A stretch of DNA of 64,000 nucleotides from Chitinophagales bacterium (GTDB lineage: Bacteria > Bacteroidota > Bacteroidia > Chitinophagales > Saprospiraceae), in contig JAAFJY010000018.1 in the NCBI GenBank assembly GCA_013299105.1, positions 1 to 64,000 of the forward strand, in the 5' to 3' direction. Each line of letters opens with the position of its first letter. Positions within the stretch are counted from its first letter, which is position 1. Below are positions 7,802 through 15,662 of this stretch, piece by piece. Position numbers and translations under genes: made by a program. The notes under the pieces are model-generated. The model did no database searches, was not told the DNA's origin, and saw only the letters and a list, made by a program, of their open reading frames with translations.

Positions 7802-8773
7802 TCACTGTTTCCCAGTCTTCAGCCAAAAACACTCCACGATCTTGGGCTCCAAACGAATGTTGTCGATGTAGGCAGGTTGAGCTTTCAGGTTAATCGCAGC
7901 CAGGTTATCCCCCTCGGGGTCTAACAAATCCACATCAACCTCCAAGAGGAAGTCCGAAGAGCGGATTTTTTCAAAACGGCTGAGCCCTACATTACAAATA
8001 AGACGCACTGTGGGCGGAAAAACTTTGGCCTGGCGAGAGCCAACCACTGTGACGGGCACAAAAAGCACTTTTTCAGTCACTTGCTCTACCGGAATCGACA
8101 CTTCAACTGCCCTTTGAGAAAGGCTGCAAGCCCCGTTGATGGGTTTGAGTGGCAATGCTTGCACAAGGCTACTTTTTAGGTTTGTCAAACTCAACATGCG
8201 AGTAGGCCATTGGGTAATGTGTTGCACCAGCGAGGTAGGCCCTTGTATCCACACACTATCTGGGCTGATGGCAACCGGACCACGCAATGCATGGCCCGTT
8301 TTGTACTGCACTTTGTATTTGAGCAAAACGGGGACCTTCTTTTCCAAGCGATTTTCCAGGGTTAGGTTGATCTCGTCAATCGAGGTTGATTTAATCTCGA
8401 TGTCGTCCGAATAAAAAGCCGCTTTTAAAGCCTTGGTCAATCGATTTTCGTTGATTTGAATTACTCCACCATTGGGCTTAAAGGTCAACACGGGCTTGGG
8501 TTGCATGATGCTTTCATACAACAAATCCCAACCACTAGCCTCGATGCCTACGTCAATGCTGCGAATAGGGGCTGTAGCAAAAGTTTTGCTTTGGGGCAGC
8601 CCTTCATATACGATGCGCACTTTCTTTTCGCTGGGGTAAGTTTGAGAAAGGCGCACCACGATCCAAAAAAGAAAGGCCACCCCAACACAGAGTGCCAGGA
8701 TAGCCCTTTCATTGCGTTCGGCAGGAAAGAGATTATTCTTCCACAACCACAGGAGATTTTTTATTTGCTCCAT
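7802..8773 (-). CDS. YbbR domain membrane-anchored protein
   Basis: 323 residues. A short cytoplasmic N-terminus is followed by one membrane segment (about 24-42, AILALCVGVAFLFWIVVRL), then a periplasmic part built of repeated YbbR-like beta modules (for example PVLLKYKVQYKTGHALRGPVA, about 145-165). In Firmicutes the YbbR protein CdaR regulates a diadenylate cyclase, but no cyclase gene is nearby and that role is not implied. It follows yajC with a 41-bp overlap, so translation is probably coupled. DUF1573-yajC-ybbR is a conserved order in Bacteroidota, often followed by coaE, which is missing here. Confidence 0.83.
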   Translation of the reverse strand: MEQIKNLLWLWKNNLFPAERNERAILALCVGVAFLFWIVVRLSQTYPSEKKVRIVYEGLPQSKTFATAPIRSIDVGIEASGWDLLYESIMQPKPVLTFKPNGGVIQINENRLTKALKAAFYSDDIEIKSTSIDEINLTLENRLEKKVPVLLKYKVQYKTGHALRGPVAISPDSVWIQGPTSLVQHITQWPTRMLSLTNLKSSLVQALPLKPINGACSLSQRAVEVSIPVEQVTEKVLFVPVTVVGSRQAKVFPPTVRLICNVGLSRFEKIRSSDFLLEVDVDLLDPEGDNLAAINLKAQPAYIDNIRLEPKIVECFWLKTGKQ

Positions 8774-9068
8774 TTACTGATTCGGTCAGTTCTTTAGAAA
8801 TTGAGCTGCGCAAAACGCGAATGTACACCTTGCTGCCCACTTCCAGGGTGATGATATTGTCTTCGATTTTGCTGATCCGACCGATGATGCCGCTTGAAGT
8901 CACAACATCTTCGTTTTTGGCCAGGTTTTTGCCAAAGTCGTTCTGCTCCCTTTGCTTTTTGGCTTGTGGGCGAATCATGAAGAAATACATTACGGCGAAC
9001 ATGGCACCGATCATGAGCAAGTTGAGCATTGCAGGATTTCCGGCAGGAGCTGCTTGTAAGAATAACAT
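8733..9068 (-). CDS. yajC: Preprotein translocase subunit YajC
   Basis: 111 residues with one membrane helix (MLNLLMIGAMFAVMYFFMI) followed by RPQAKKQREQ and a small beta domain (DVVTSSGIIGRISKIEDN), the standard YajC layout. YajC associates with SecDF and the SecYEG translocon. I start at the ATG at 9068 (MLFLQAAPAGN). The frame is open for another 35 codons upstream, but those come from a family B repeat and the same peptide appears before an unrelated hydrolase gene at 34.5 kb. The 3' end overlaps ybbR by 41 bp. Confidence 0.92.
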   Translation of the reverse strand: MLFLQAAPAGNPAMLNLLMIGAMFAVMYFFMIRPQAKKQREQNDFGKNLAKNEDVVTSSGIIGRISKIEDNIITLEVGSKVYIRVLRSSISKELTESVNGANKKSPVVVEE

Positions 9069-9098
9069 GGACTTGATTTTAGTAGAACAAATGCTTCT

Positions 9099-9237
9099 TA
9101 GTATTTGAGCTAAAATAAAATGGACGTATTTGCTTTTGAGGTTTAGCAAAAAAAGAACACAACTTCCTTTCATCCAGTTGCTTTTCTTTTTTCACTAAAC
9201 CCAAATCCGTCCACCTTATTTTTTTACGCTCCCTTAG
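9099..9237 (-). repeat. Family B MITE-like repeat, copy 1
   Basis: About 139 bp. One end has GAGCTAAAATAAAATGGAC, the other GTCCACCTTATT followed by TTACGCTCCC, so the ends are imperfect inverted repeats (GAGCgTAAAAtAAGGTGGAC type). The centre carries TTTAGCAAAAAAAGAACAC, AACTTCC and CAGTTGCTTTTC. Other copies: 9752-9889, 34534-34672, 52312-52484, 56383-56518. It lies between the DUF1573 and yajC genes. Confidence 0.75.
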
Positions 9238-9246
9238 TAAAAGCCC

Positions 9247-9738
9247 TTATTCCGAAGTATTGTTTTTCACCAAACCTACAATTTGTACCACGGTAGTAGA
9301 AGGGTAGGTATTGGCGGTGATGGTCACGGGTTTGGTTTGAGGGCCAGCTTTGCCACTGGTGTCAAACTTGACCGTGATTTTTCCTTTTTTTCCAGGAGGA
9401 ATGGCTTCTTTGGGGAATTCGGGGACTGTACAGCCGCAGGTCGATTGGGCATTGGAAACCACCAGTGGTGACTTGCCAGTGTTGGTGAATTCAAAGACCT
9501 TGGTCACTGTTTCGCCCGCGCTTACTTCTCCAAAATCGAATTCGTATTCCGTGAAGGTCATTTTGGCTACTTTGTTAGTATCCAACTTACCTCCTTCCAC
9601 AGGCAGGCGAATGATGTCGGAATTGTTGATCAGTGCCTGGTCTGTAATTTCTTCCACTGCTCGTCTTTCGCTGCCTGTTTCGCGGTTTTGACAAGCAAGA
9701 AAGGTGGTAAGCAAAGCGACAATGATGAACGTGCGCAT
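9247..9738 (-). CDS. DUF1573 lipoprotein
   Basis: 163 residues. The N-terminus is a lipoprotein-type signal ending TFLAC at Cys16. Residues 55-160 form the DUF1573 immunoglobulin-like domain, with EYDFGEVSAGETVTKVFEFTN, then STCGCTVPEFPKEAIPPGKKG and VKFDTSGKAG. The paired cysteines of CGC are characteristic. Function of the family is not established; it is abundant in Bacteroidota envelopes. It heads the minus-strand set DUF1573-yajC-ybbR, separated from yajC by a family B repeat. A second DUF1573 protein lies at 60192-60674. Confidence 0.85.
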   Translation of the reverse strand: MRTFIIVALLTTFLACQNRETGSERRAVEEITDQALINNSDIIRLPVEGGKLDTNKVAKMTFTEYEFDFGEVSAGETVTKVFEFTNTGKSPLVVSNAQSTCGCTVPEFPKEAIPPGKKGKITVKFDTSGKAGPQTKPVTITANTYPSTTVVQIVGLVKNNTSE

Positions 9739-9751
9739 GAAATTTTGAGAT

Positions 9752-9889
9752 TTAGGGAGCGTAAAAAAATAAGGTAAACGAATTTGGGGCTAGTAAAAAA
9801 GGATAAGCAACTGACTGAAAGAAAGTTGTATTCTTTTTTGCGAAACCTTAAAGCAAATCGAGTGGTCTTATTTTAGCTCCAATACTTGA
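9752..9889 (+). repeat. Family B MITE-like repeat, copy 2
   Basis: Begins TTAGGGAGCGTAAAAAAATA and ends TTATTTTAGCTCCAATACTT, the opposite orientation to copy 1. It lies just upstream of the DUF1573 start, in the gap to aroK. Confidence 0.75.
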
Positions 9890-10013
9890 GTACCAAAGGC
9901 GAAAAAACAGCAGCACAACCCCCTGAAAAGTAAAAAATCAGCCGTTTTGCAGGTTTGTAATGCAGAAGGGTGTAGATTAGCTGTATTTTAGCTCAGGTAC
10001 AAAGGTAGTAAAA

Positions 10014-10562
10014 ATGGATCAACCACGCATTTATTTGCTAGGCTTCATGGGCTCTGGAAAATCATATACAGGTAAAAAATTGGCGGCTAGGCTTGGTTTA
10101 CCTTTTGTTGACCTAGACCAAATGATCGAAAAAAGAGCAGGGAAAAGTATTTCGGCTCTCTTTGAGGAGCAAGGTGAGGCTAGATTTCGGCAATTTGAAC
10201 GCGAAACCTTGCACGAAACCAACAAGCACCTTGCTGCGGTGGTTTCGTGTGGAGGTGGGGTGCCTTGTTTTCACCAAAATATGGAATGGATCAACCAAAA
10301 CGGCATCAGTGTTTACCTAAAAACCAACCATGACATATTGTTTCAAAGACTAAAAAATGGCCGTCAACAACGCCCTTTGTTGCGAGGTAAAACGGATGAG
10401 GAATTGAGATTGTACATCGAAGAAAAGCTAAAAGAACGTGAACCTTTTTACAACCAGGCCCATATCGTCCTGGAACAAAACAGCAATGAGGCAATGGCCG
10501 AAAAAATCATCGAAGCCCTGCATGGGAAATTAGATTTCCAGCCTGGGCCAGCTGGGGAGTGA
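10014..10562 (+). CDS. aroK: Shikimate kinase
   Basis: 182 residues. Phosphorylates shikimate at the 3-hydroxyl using ATP in the chorismate pathway. Seen: P-loop GFMGSGKS (10-17), FVDLDQMIE with the substrate-binding Asp (D33/D35), FRQFERETL with the conserved Arg (R58), CGGGVP (79-84) and the lid-type NGRQQRPLL. Length is typical. It is a single-gene unit here, with repeats on both sides and no neighbouring aro genes. ATG is preceded by AAAGGTAGTAAAA without a strong Shine-Dalgarno. Confidence 0.95.
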   Translation: MDQPRIYLLGFMGSGKSYTGKKLAARLGLPFVDLDQMIEKRAGKSISALFEEQGEARFRQFERETLHETNKHLAAVVSCGGGVPCFHQNMEWINQNGISVYLKTNHDILFQRLKNGRQQRPLLRGKTDEELRLYIEEKLKEREPFYNQAHIVLEQNSNEAMAEKIIEALHGKLDFQPGPAGE

Positions 10563-10608
10563 GTGGGCCAAGTTGACCACCGCCCCCTCAAACGCTAACT
10601 TCTAAATT

Positions 10609-11182
10609 AAGAGGATGTTTAAATTTAGGTTTGAAGTCAAAATGAGTACGTTTTCGGCTAGTACCTTTTACAAAGAGTGCGCAAAAAGCGGTGTTTTGCA
10701 GCGCATAACGAGCATTTTTGGAACGGCGTAAATCAAGACTTAGGCGGAGCCATTTGGGGCCAAACAAAAAATTTTGCAGCTGAACGAACATGGTATGCTG
10801 AACTAGCATTGATTATCAACCCATTTGTGATTTTTGAGTCCCATTCAGGAAGCGATCCCCCTTTGGTTTGAGCCTAAATCTGGGGACTATGAGCCTCGTT
10901 GATTGTGATGTAGGCGATCTGCGAAGCAGGTCTCATTCTCTCATTCTTTCAAATTCTTGTTTAGAAAAAATTGGTCAACTTCACGCAAGTAATTTTCTAA
11001 TTCTGCAATTCTGAAAATTCTGGTTTAGACAAAAAATTTAAATATACTTTGAATCACATCAAACCCAATAGGAGTTGATACAGCATCAAAAGGATTCTTT
11101 TGTTTTTCAAAAATTGGTTCAAAAACATGCATTGCTTTTAGCATACTTTAGTTGTTCAGGACCAAAATTTCAAACATACTCT
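10609..11182. mobile_element. Possible decayed insertion element without ORF
   Basis: The gap after aroK starts with AGAGGATGTTTAAATTTAGG (10610-10629) and ends, reverse-complemented, with AGAGTATGTTTGAAATTTTGG (11162-11182). The two match at about 17 of 20 positions, like terminal inverted repeats. No transposase frame is present between them. A family A repeat lies inside (10937-11035). The right end overlaps the stop of the ydcF-like gene. Chance similarity is not excluded. Confidence 0.35.
10937..11035 (+). repeat. Family A dispersed repeat, copy 3
   Basis: ATTCTTTCAAATTCTTG, ATTGGTCAACTTCACGCAAG, AATTCTGCAATTCTG, AATTCTGGTTTAGACAAA. Same order of blocks as the other copies. Confidence 0.7.
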
Positions 11183-11936
11183 AAAGGTACCCCTGCACCC
11201 CATAAGCAGCCAAGCCTACCCATTCTTTGAACAACAAATCCCATTTTTCCAGGATATTGGGCTCGAAACGCAGCCAGGAATCCCAGCCGCGATCACTTTG
11301 CAAAAAGTCGGTACAGTAAACATCCGGGTCTAGTCCTGCTTTGCGAAAACATGCCTTGGCGCGGTACATGTGCCAGGCTGAGGTGATGAGCAAAACCTTG
11401 GCTTGGGGCATGTCAGCCTTGATTTTTTTGGTACAATACAAGGCATTTTCGTAAGTGTTGCGCGATTTTGGTTCTACCAGGATCGATTCGATTGGAATGC
11501 CTTGGTCTCGCAAGTACCCTACACTGGTTTTTGACTCATTTTGTCCGGGACGGTAAATATTTGAATTGCCGCCACTGAGCATTATCTTTTTGATTTTGCC
11601 CTGGTAGTACAATCCCAAACCTTGGGTGAAGCGGTTGGCCGCTGGGCCAAGATGCTGTCGACCGTCTTGGGGATATCCATATTGATTGGAATAGCCTCCC
11701 AGAATGATTCCCAGGTCATACGCCTGCTCAATTTTTACTGCAGGCATTTCCCACCACGAGATGATACTTTGGAACAAACCCCGATTGGTAAACAACAAGA
11801 GCAACACCAAGGCACTGAGCAAAAATCTCCGCTTGCGCCGGGTATTTTTCATCAAAATTCCCAAAACCAAACAAACGACGATCCAAAAGAATGGTTTGAT
11901 TAAAAAAATCAAGAGCTTGGAGACAACGAAGAACAT
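11181..11936 (-). CDS. YdcF/ElyC-type DUF218 envelope protein
   Basis: 251 residues. Two N-terminal membrane segments (about 5-26 and 38-50) precede a DUF218 domain: LGIILGG, then the LGPAANRFTQGLGLYYQG helix, IMLSGGNS, and EPKSRNTYENALYCTKK followed by LLITSAWHMYRAKACFRKAG. These are the usual YdcF/SanA/ElyC motifs. E. coli ElyC and SanA affect envelope integrity and peptidoglycan or lipid carrier metabolism; the exact reaction is not settled. It is last in a minus-strand array after the rhomboid gene (50-bp gap), so it is probably co-transcribed. Confidence 0.85.
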   Translation of the reverse strand: MFFVVSKLLIFLIKPFFWIVVCLVLGILMKNTRRKRRFLLSALVLLLLFTNRGLFQSIISWWEMPAVKIEQAYDLGIILGGYSNQYGYPQDGRQHLGPAANRFTQGLGLYYQGKIKKIMLSGGNSNIYRPGQNESKTSVGYLRDQGIPIESILVEPKSRNTYENALYCTKKIKADMPQAKVLLITSAWHMYRAKACFRKAGLDPDVYCTDFLQSDRGWDSWLRFEPNILEKWDLLFKEWVGLAAYGVQGYL

Positions 11937-11986
11937 GGGAGTAGGATTTTTTTGGCCGAAATACTAGCAGGACTTGGTTTATGCCA

Positions 11987-12637
11987 TCATCCAAACCCAG
12001 GGAATGGTTGTGGGCCTTGCATCAACCTTGCCCAGAAAAAAGAAATCATTTCTGGGCGCAAAATGGCCATACTACCCAAAGTAAAGACCAAACCATACAC
12101 TGCGCCCCAAAAGTGGGCATTGTGCCCAATATTGTCACCACCCCGGCGAGACATGTAGTTTGAGTAAATCAGGTACAAAACCCCAAATACCAAAGCAGGC
12201 ATCGGCGGAAACATGAACCAATCCCAAGGGCTAAAAAGCATGTAGGAAAAGACCATGGCCGAAGTAGCCCCGGAAGCCCCCAAGGCCCCATAGGCATAAT
12301 TGTCTTGGTGTTTCAAATAATCAGGAATGGAGGAAATGACAATGGCGCTCAGGTACATAAACAGGTACATCAAGCGGCCAACACCGGGGGAAAATACAGC
12401 TCCAAAAACTTTTTCAATGGCTTCGCCAAATTGATATAAGACTAGCATATTGATCAGCAAGTGCCCCATATCGGCGTGGATGAACCCGTGCGTGATGAAG
12501 CGGAAAAAATCCCGCTCCCGCTTCATTTTGTAGGGCTCAAACAGTAGTTTTTCGCGCATGGCAAAATTGTTGAAACTTTGCCAGGAAATCAGGCCCGTCA
12601 CAACAATCAGGGCCAGGGTGATGGTAAAATTTTCCAT
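11987..12637 (-). CDS. Rhomboid family intramembrane serine protease
   Basis: 216 residues with about six membrane helices. The catalytic serine is S122 in GASGA, the histidine is H175 in HFWGAVYG, and the HADMGHLLINM motif (54-64) carries the oxyanion-supporting His and Asn. All key residues are present, so it should be active, cleaving membrane-spanning substrates; targets are unknown. It sits 30 bp after rlmH and 50 bp before the ydcF-like gene in the same orientation. Confidence 0.92.
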   Translation of the reverse strand: MENFTITLALIVVTGLISWQSFNNFAMREKLLFEPYKMKRERDFFRFITHGFIHADMGHLLINMLVLYQFGEAIEKVFGAVFSPGVGRLMYLFMYLSAIVISSIPDYLKHQDNYAYGALGASGATSAMVFSYMLFSPWDWFMFPPMPALVFGVLYLIYSNYMSRRGGDNIGHNAHFWGAVYGLVFTLGSMAILRPEMISFFWARLMQGPQPFPGFG

Positions 12638-12667
12638 TTATTTTAAAATAGGTTCAACGGGTAAAGC

Positions 12668-13141
12668 TCAAGCATTGTGGTATTGCTCATTGCGCAAGAT
12701 AGTCATTGCCCGATATAGTTGTTCTAAAAAAAACAAACGCACCATTTGGTGAGAAAAGGTCATCGAAGAAAGCGAAATTTTGAAATTGGCCCTTTCGTAC
12801 ACCGCATCCGAGAATCCAAAAGCCCCACCCACCTGAAAAACCAGGCGCTTGTAAGGCAGTTGAAACCATTGTTCCATCGTGCTGGCAAATTGTTCTGAGC
12901 TGTACTGTTTGCCTCTTTCGTCGAGCAAAATCAGGCAATCATCATTTTTTAGGCGGCTCAGGATGCTTTCTCCTTCTTTGCTTTTGAGCTGATCGCTGGG
13001 CAGTTTGCCGCCTTGTTTGATGTCGGGCAGCAGGATGACTTCCAGGTTGAGGTAATGCTTTAAGCGTTTTTCAAAAATCGCCATGCCTTCTTCGAGGTAC
13101 TTGTCGGCGGTTTTCCCGATATAGACAAACTCAGTTTTCAT
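12668..13141 (-). CDS. rlmH: 23S rRNA (pseudouridine1915-N3)-methyltransferase
   Basis: 157 residues, the family's normal length. RlmH methylates pseudouridine 1915 in helix 69 of 23S rRNA using S-adenosylmethionine. Seen: LILLDERGKQYSSEQFA, the SAM-binding knot loop FQVGGAFGF, and the C-terminal SLSSMTFSHQMVRLFFLEQLYRA followed by NEQYHN. Its ATG overlaps the stop of the upstream phosphatase gene by four bases, which indicates translational coupling. Confidence 0.96.
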   Translation of the reverse strand: MKTEFVYIGKTADKYLEEGMAIFEKRLKHYLNLEVILLPDIKQGGKLPSDQLKSKEGESILSRLKNDDCLILLDERGKQYSSEQFASTMEQWFQLPYKRLVFQVGGAFGFSDAVYERANFKISLSSMTFSHQMVRLFFLEQLYRAMTILRNEQYHNA

Positions 13142-13818
13142 GGCTCCAATTTAACTTGAAAGGCACAGGTTTTTTCATCCATTGAAAATACACACAAGGA
13201 CCCCATTCCCCAAAAACGATCGCCAAAAACGCAGCCGCCATCGATGTTCAAGACCTGGAGTGTTTCCAGACTCAGGTACAATTTCATGATTTCCTGCCTG
13301 CCGATAGGGGTATGGCCGTGTAAAATGTAGCGCTTGTCAAGCCATTTGTAATCAATCGCCCCGTACCAATCTCGCTTCCACAATTGTTCAAACTTGGGAG
13401 TCAGCGGATCTTCTGGGGGGTCAAAAAGCAGGCCACCGTGTACCAGAATGTAATCGCCGCTCTCCAAAACGAGGGGCATATTTTGCATAAATTCCAGGTA
13501 TTTTTCAGGAATTTGCCCCACATGTGAGGCCCCAAAACTTTGCAACGTCTCGCGACCATGGTGGCCGTATTCTTTGGCTGCGCTGAAATTGTACAGGGCA
13601 TCAATCAGCATTTGCTCGTGGTTGCCCCGCAGGCAAACCACGTCAATGCCATCGTCTTGCAATTGAAAAACTGTATCAAATACGCCCTTCGAGTCTGGCC
13701 CCCGATCCACCAAGTCGCCGATGATGAACAGTTGATCCCCCACTTGCAGCCTCAATTGCTGCAAAAGTGCCCGAAAAGTTTCATTACAACCGTGAATATC
13801 AGAAATCGCGTAGCGCAT
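13138..13818 (-). CDS. PPP-family serine/threonine or Ap4A phosphatase
   Basis: 226 residues. Metallophosphoesterase motifs are DIHG (7-10), GDLVDRGPDS (34-43) and RGNHE (64-68), with later histidines in VHGG and LHGHTPIG. This set defines the PPP family that includes lambda phosphatase, PrpA/PrpB and ApaH. Length is closer to the bacterial PrpA/lambda type than to ApaH (about 270-280). Substrate cannot be decided from sequence: phosphoprotein or dinucleoside polyphosphate. Its stop overlaps the rlmH start by four bases. Confidence 0.88.
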   Translation of the reverse strand: MRYAISDIHGCNETFRALLQQLRLQVGDQLFIIGDLVDRGPDSKGVFDTVFQLQDDGIDVVCLRGNHEQMLIDALYNFSAAKEYGHHGRETLQSFGASHVGQIPEKYLEFMQNMPLVLESGDYILVHGGLLFDPPEDPLTPKFEQLWKRDWYGAIDYKWLDKRYILHGHTPIGRQEIMKLYLSLETLQVLNIDGGCVFGDRFWGMGSLCVFSMDEKTCAFQVKLEP

Positions 13819-13956
13819 ACTTGCTAAATGTAGCGAAAGGAGTGTTTAGTTCCAGTTTTGCCACAATTTAGGGCGCTTTTTGGGTTTGAGCGGGATATTT
13901 TATGTTGGAAAGATCAAAAACCGAGTAGCGAGTACAAATTCTCGCTACTCGGATGA

Positions 13957-14691
13957 TCATTGGATCACGTGTACGCTCAATTTTTTCAAGACTTCTTTTT
14001 TGTACAACTGTCCAATCGGTAATAGTTTTCGGGCTACCACCAAACTTGATTGCGAAAATTGCTCAATGCGCCCCAAGGCCACAATGTAGCCCTTGTGTAT
14101 CCTCAAAAATCTTTGCACAGGCAGCTTGTTTTCCATTTCTGAAATGCCCAACAAAGTGAGGTGGGTGCCTTTGTCGGTGAAAATGCGCACATGGTTGCGC
14201 ATGCTTTCGATGTATTGAATTTCATCCAGCAGCACTTTCACATGCTGTCGGTCGCTTTTGATGTAAACGAAAGGGGTATTCGTGCCAACAGGGCTTACCT
14301 GGACAGGGACCTGGTTTTCATTTTTTTGTTGTAAAACCTTGCACAGCTGCATGACTTTTCCCACTGTTTTCAAAAAGCGATTGAAGGAAAAAGGCTTCAA
14401 CAAATAATCCACCACCTGGTAGTTGTAGCTTTCCAGCGTGAATTCACGATGAATGGTAGTCAAAATGACCAATGGAGGTTTGGGCAGCATTTCCAGGATT
14501 GACAAACCCGTTAATTTGGTCATGCGAATATCCAGGAACATAAAATCGACTTCATTTCCCTGTAAAAAAGTCAAAGCATGGACGTGATTGTTGAACGCAG
14601 CCAGGATTTCTACGTCACTTACGTGTTCGAGGTGAGAACGAATCAATTTAATGGCCATTTCGTCATCATCAACAATGATACATTTAAGCAT
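13957..14691 (-). CDS. LytTR family response regulator
   Basis: 244 residues. Receiver domain 1-120 with the acidic pocket DDD (8-10), phospho-acceptor D54 (MFLDIRM), Thr in LTTIHRE and the conserved Lys in YLLKPFSF. Residues 145-244 are a LytTR DNA-binding domain (FVYIKSDRQHVKVLLDEIQYIES, then RFLRIHKGYIVAL). No histidine kinase lies next to it, so it is an orphan. Upstream is about 770 bp without a gene. It is followed in the same direction by the phosphatase-rlmH-rhomboid set after a 138-bp gap. Confidence 0.92.
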   Translation of the reverse strand: MLKCIIVDDDEMAIKLIRSHLEHVSDVEILAAFNNHVHALTFLQGNEVDFMFLDIRMTKLTGLSILEMLPKPPLVILTTIHREFTLESYNYQVVDYLLKPFSFNRFLKTVGKVMQLCKVLQQKNENQVPVQVSPVGTNTPFVYIKSDRQHVKVLLDEIQYIESMRNHVRIFTDKGTHLTLLGISEMENKLPVQRFLRIHKGYIVALGRIEQFSQSSLVVARKLLPIGQLYKKEVLKKLSVHVIQ

Positions 14692-15459
14692 GTTTAGTGG
14701 TGTTTTTGCAACCTTCTGTCCCTAACCAGGACAAATACTTGCAAGGTTTAGGCGAATCAAATGAGTGTTTTGTTTCAGTCTTTAATTTCTGGTAATCCGA
14801 TGTTAAAAAGAGGCGTAAATTAGTTAAAAAAACATCAGGGGCTTGAATTGAAGACGCCACTTTCAGCCGTCCACGCACCCTGAGCAAAAAATGCACCTTA
14901 ACGTGTTCAACTTGAACAAAGTGAAACTTCACGCACCAAAAAAACTGCGCGGTAGTCGCTAAAACGCCTCACTCAAACCGCCGCAAAAAGTGGCTTTTAC
15001 GTGACTTGAGTGGCTCCAAAAAAATTGGAAGTAGGAAAAAAGCGATACTACGGGCAGAAGCTTTTGCGAGAAAAGCAGTCAAAATGAGAAAATGTCCAGA
15101 ACCGATGTGTCTTGGGTGAGGATAGTAAGTGCTTACCTGTGAAATTTGGCAAGCTGTTGCTTAAAAAATGGCACCATTGGCCAGGCGAGAATGTTCGTTT
15201 AAGGTTTTTCATAACTTCATACTTTCCGGCCTAATTTTGGCTAGAATAGTAGACAAAAAAAGGTGTATCAAGGAGGCAGGTCAAGTGTAAAATGCGCTGT
15301 TAATCAATAATTCGTTCAAACAAGTAATTAGTGATGACGAACAGATTTGTACTAACAAAGGCGCTTTTCGTATATGAAAACATGGAAAAAGTGCATTTAA
15401 TGCTTGATTTACCCTTTTTTACCCATTCAATGGATTATATCCTCATTTTGCTGCTGCCG
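14692..15459. other. Intergenic, 768 bp without a recognised gene
   Basis: No convincing frame. The one regular feature is an exact 15-bp palindrome, TGTTCAACTTGAACA, at 14904-14918, about 210 bp upstream of the LytTR gene; it could be an operator but LytTR proteins usually bind direct repeats. Confidence 0.4.
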
Positions 15460-15645
15460 ATAAATATTCTATACTTCTTCTTCGATTACACCTGTGAGCA
15501 AGACAATTTGGATTGCATCCATTTTTGCGCTTTTGCACATGTTGAAAATGATTTGGTGCCTTTGTTGTTTTTATTCTTCCACTCATGAATGCTCTGGGGT
15601 GCCCCTCTTCAAGTTCTTGTTCAAGTGCTCACAGGTAAATCCACA
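15460..15645 (-). pseudogene. Remnant of an Rpn-type nuclease C-terminus
   Basis: Minus-strand translation gives LEQELEEGHPRA, then after a frame change KQQRHQIIFNMCKSAKMD and AIQIVLLTGVIEEEV. These align with LERKLEEEHARA, KHQRHQIILNMYHHAKME and AQIVLVTGVEEKEIL of the intact gene immediately upstream (15663-16841). An in-frame TAA precedes KQQRH and a TAG ends the fragment. It is therefore a decayed partial paralogue, not a gene. A plus-strand ORF over it (15331-15588) is a shadow. Confidence 0.75.
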
Positions 15646-15662
15646 AAATCGGATACAATATG

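Noticed and set aside
14904-14918. Palindrome TGTTCAACTTGAACA as LytTR operator
   Set aside because: LytTR regulators normally bind direct repeats, and the site is 210 bp from the gene; left as an unassigned palindrome.
15331-15588. Plus-strand 85-residue ORF
   Set aside because: It runs antisense over the decayed Rpn-type fragment; the minus-strand homology explains the sequence better.
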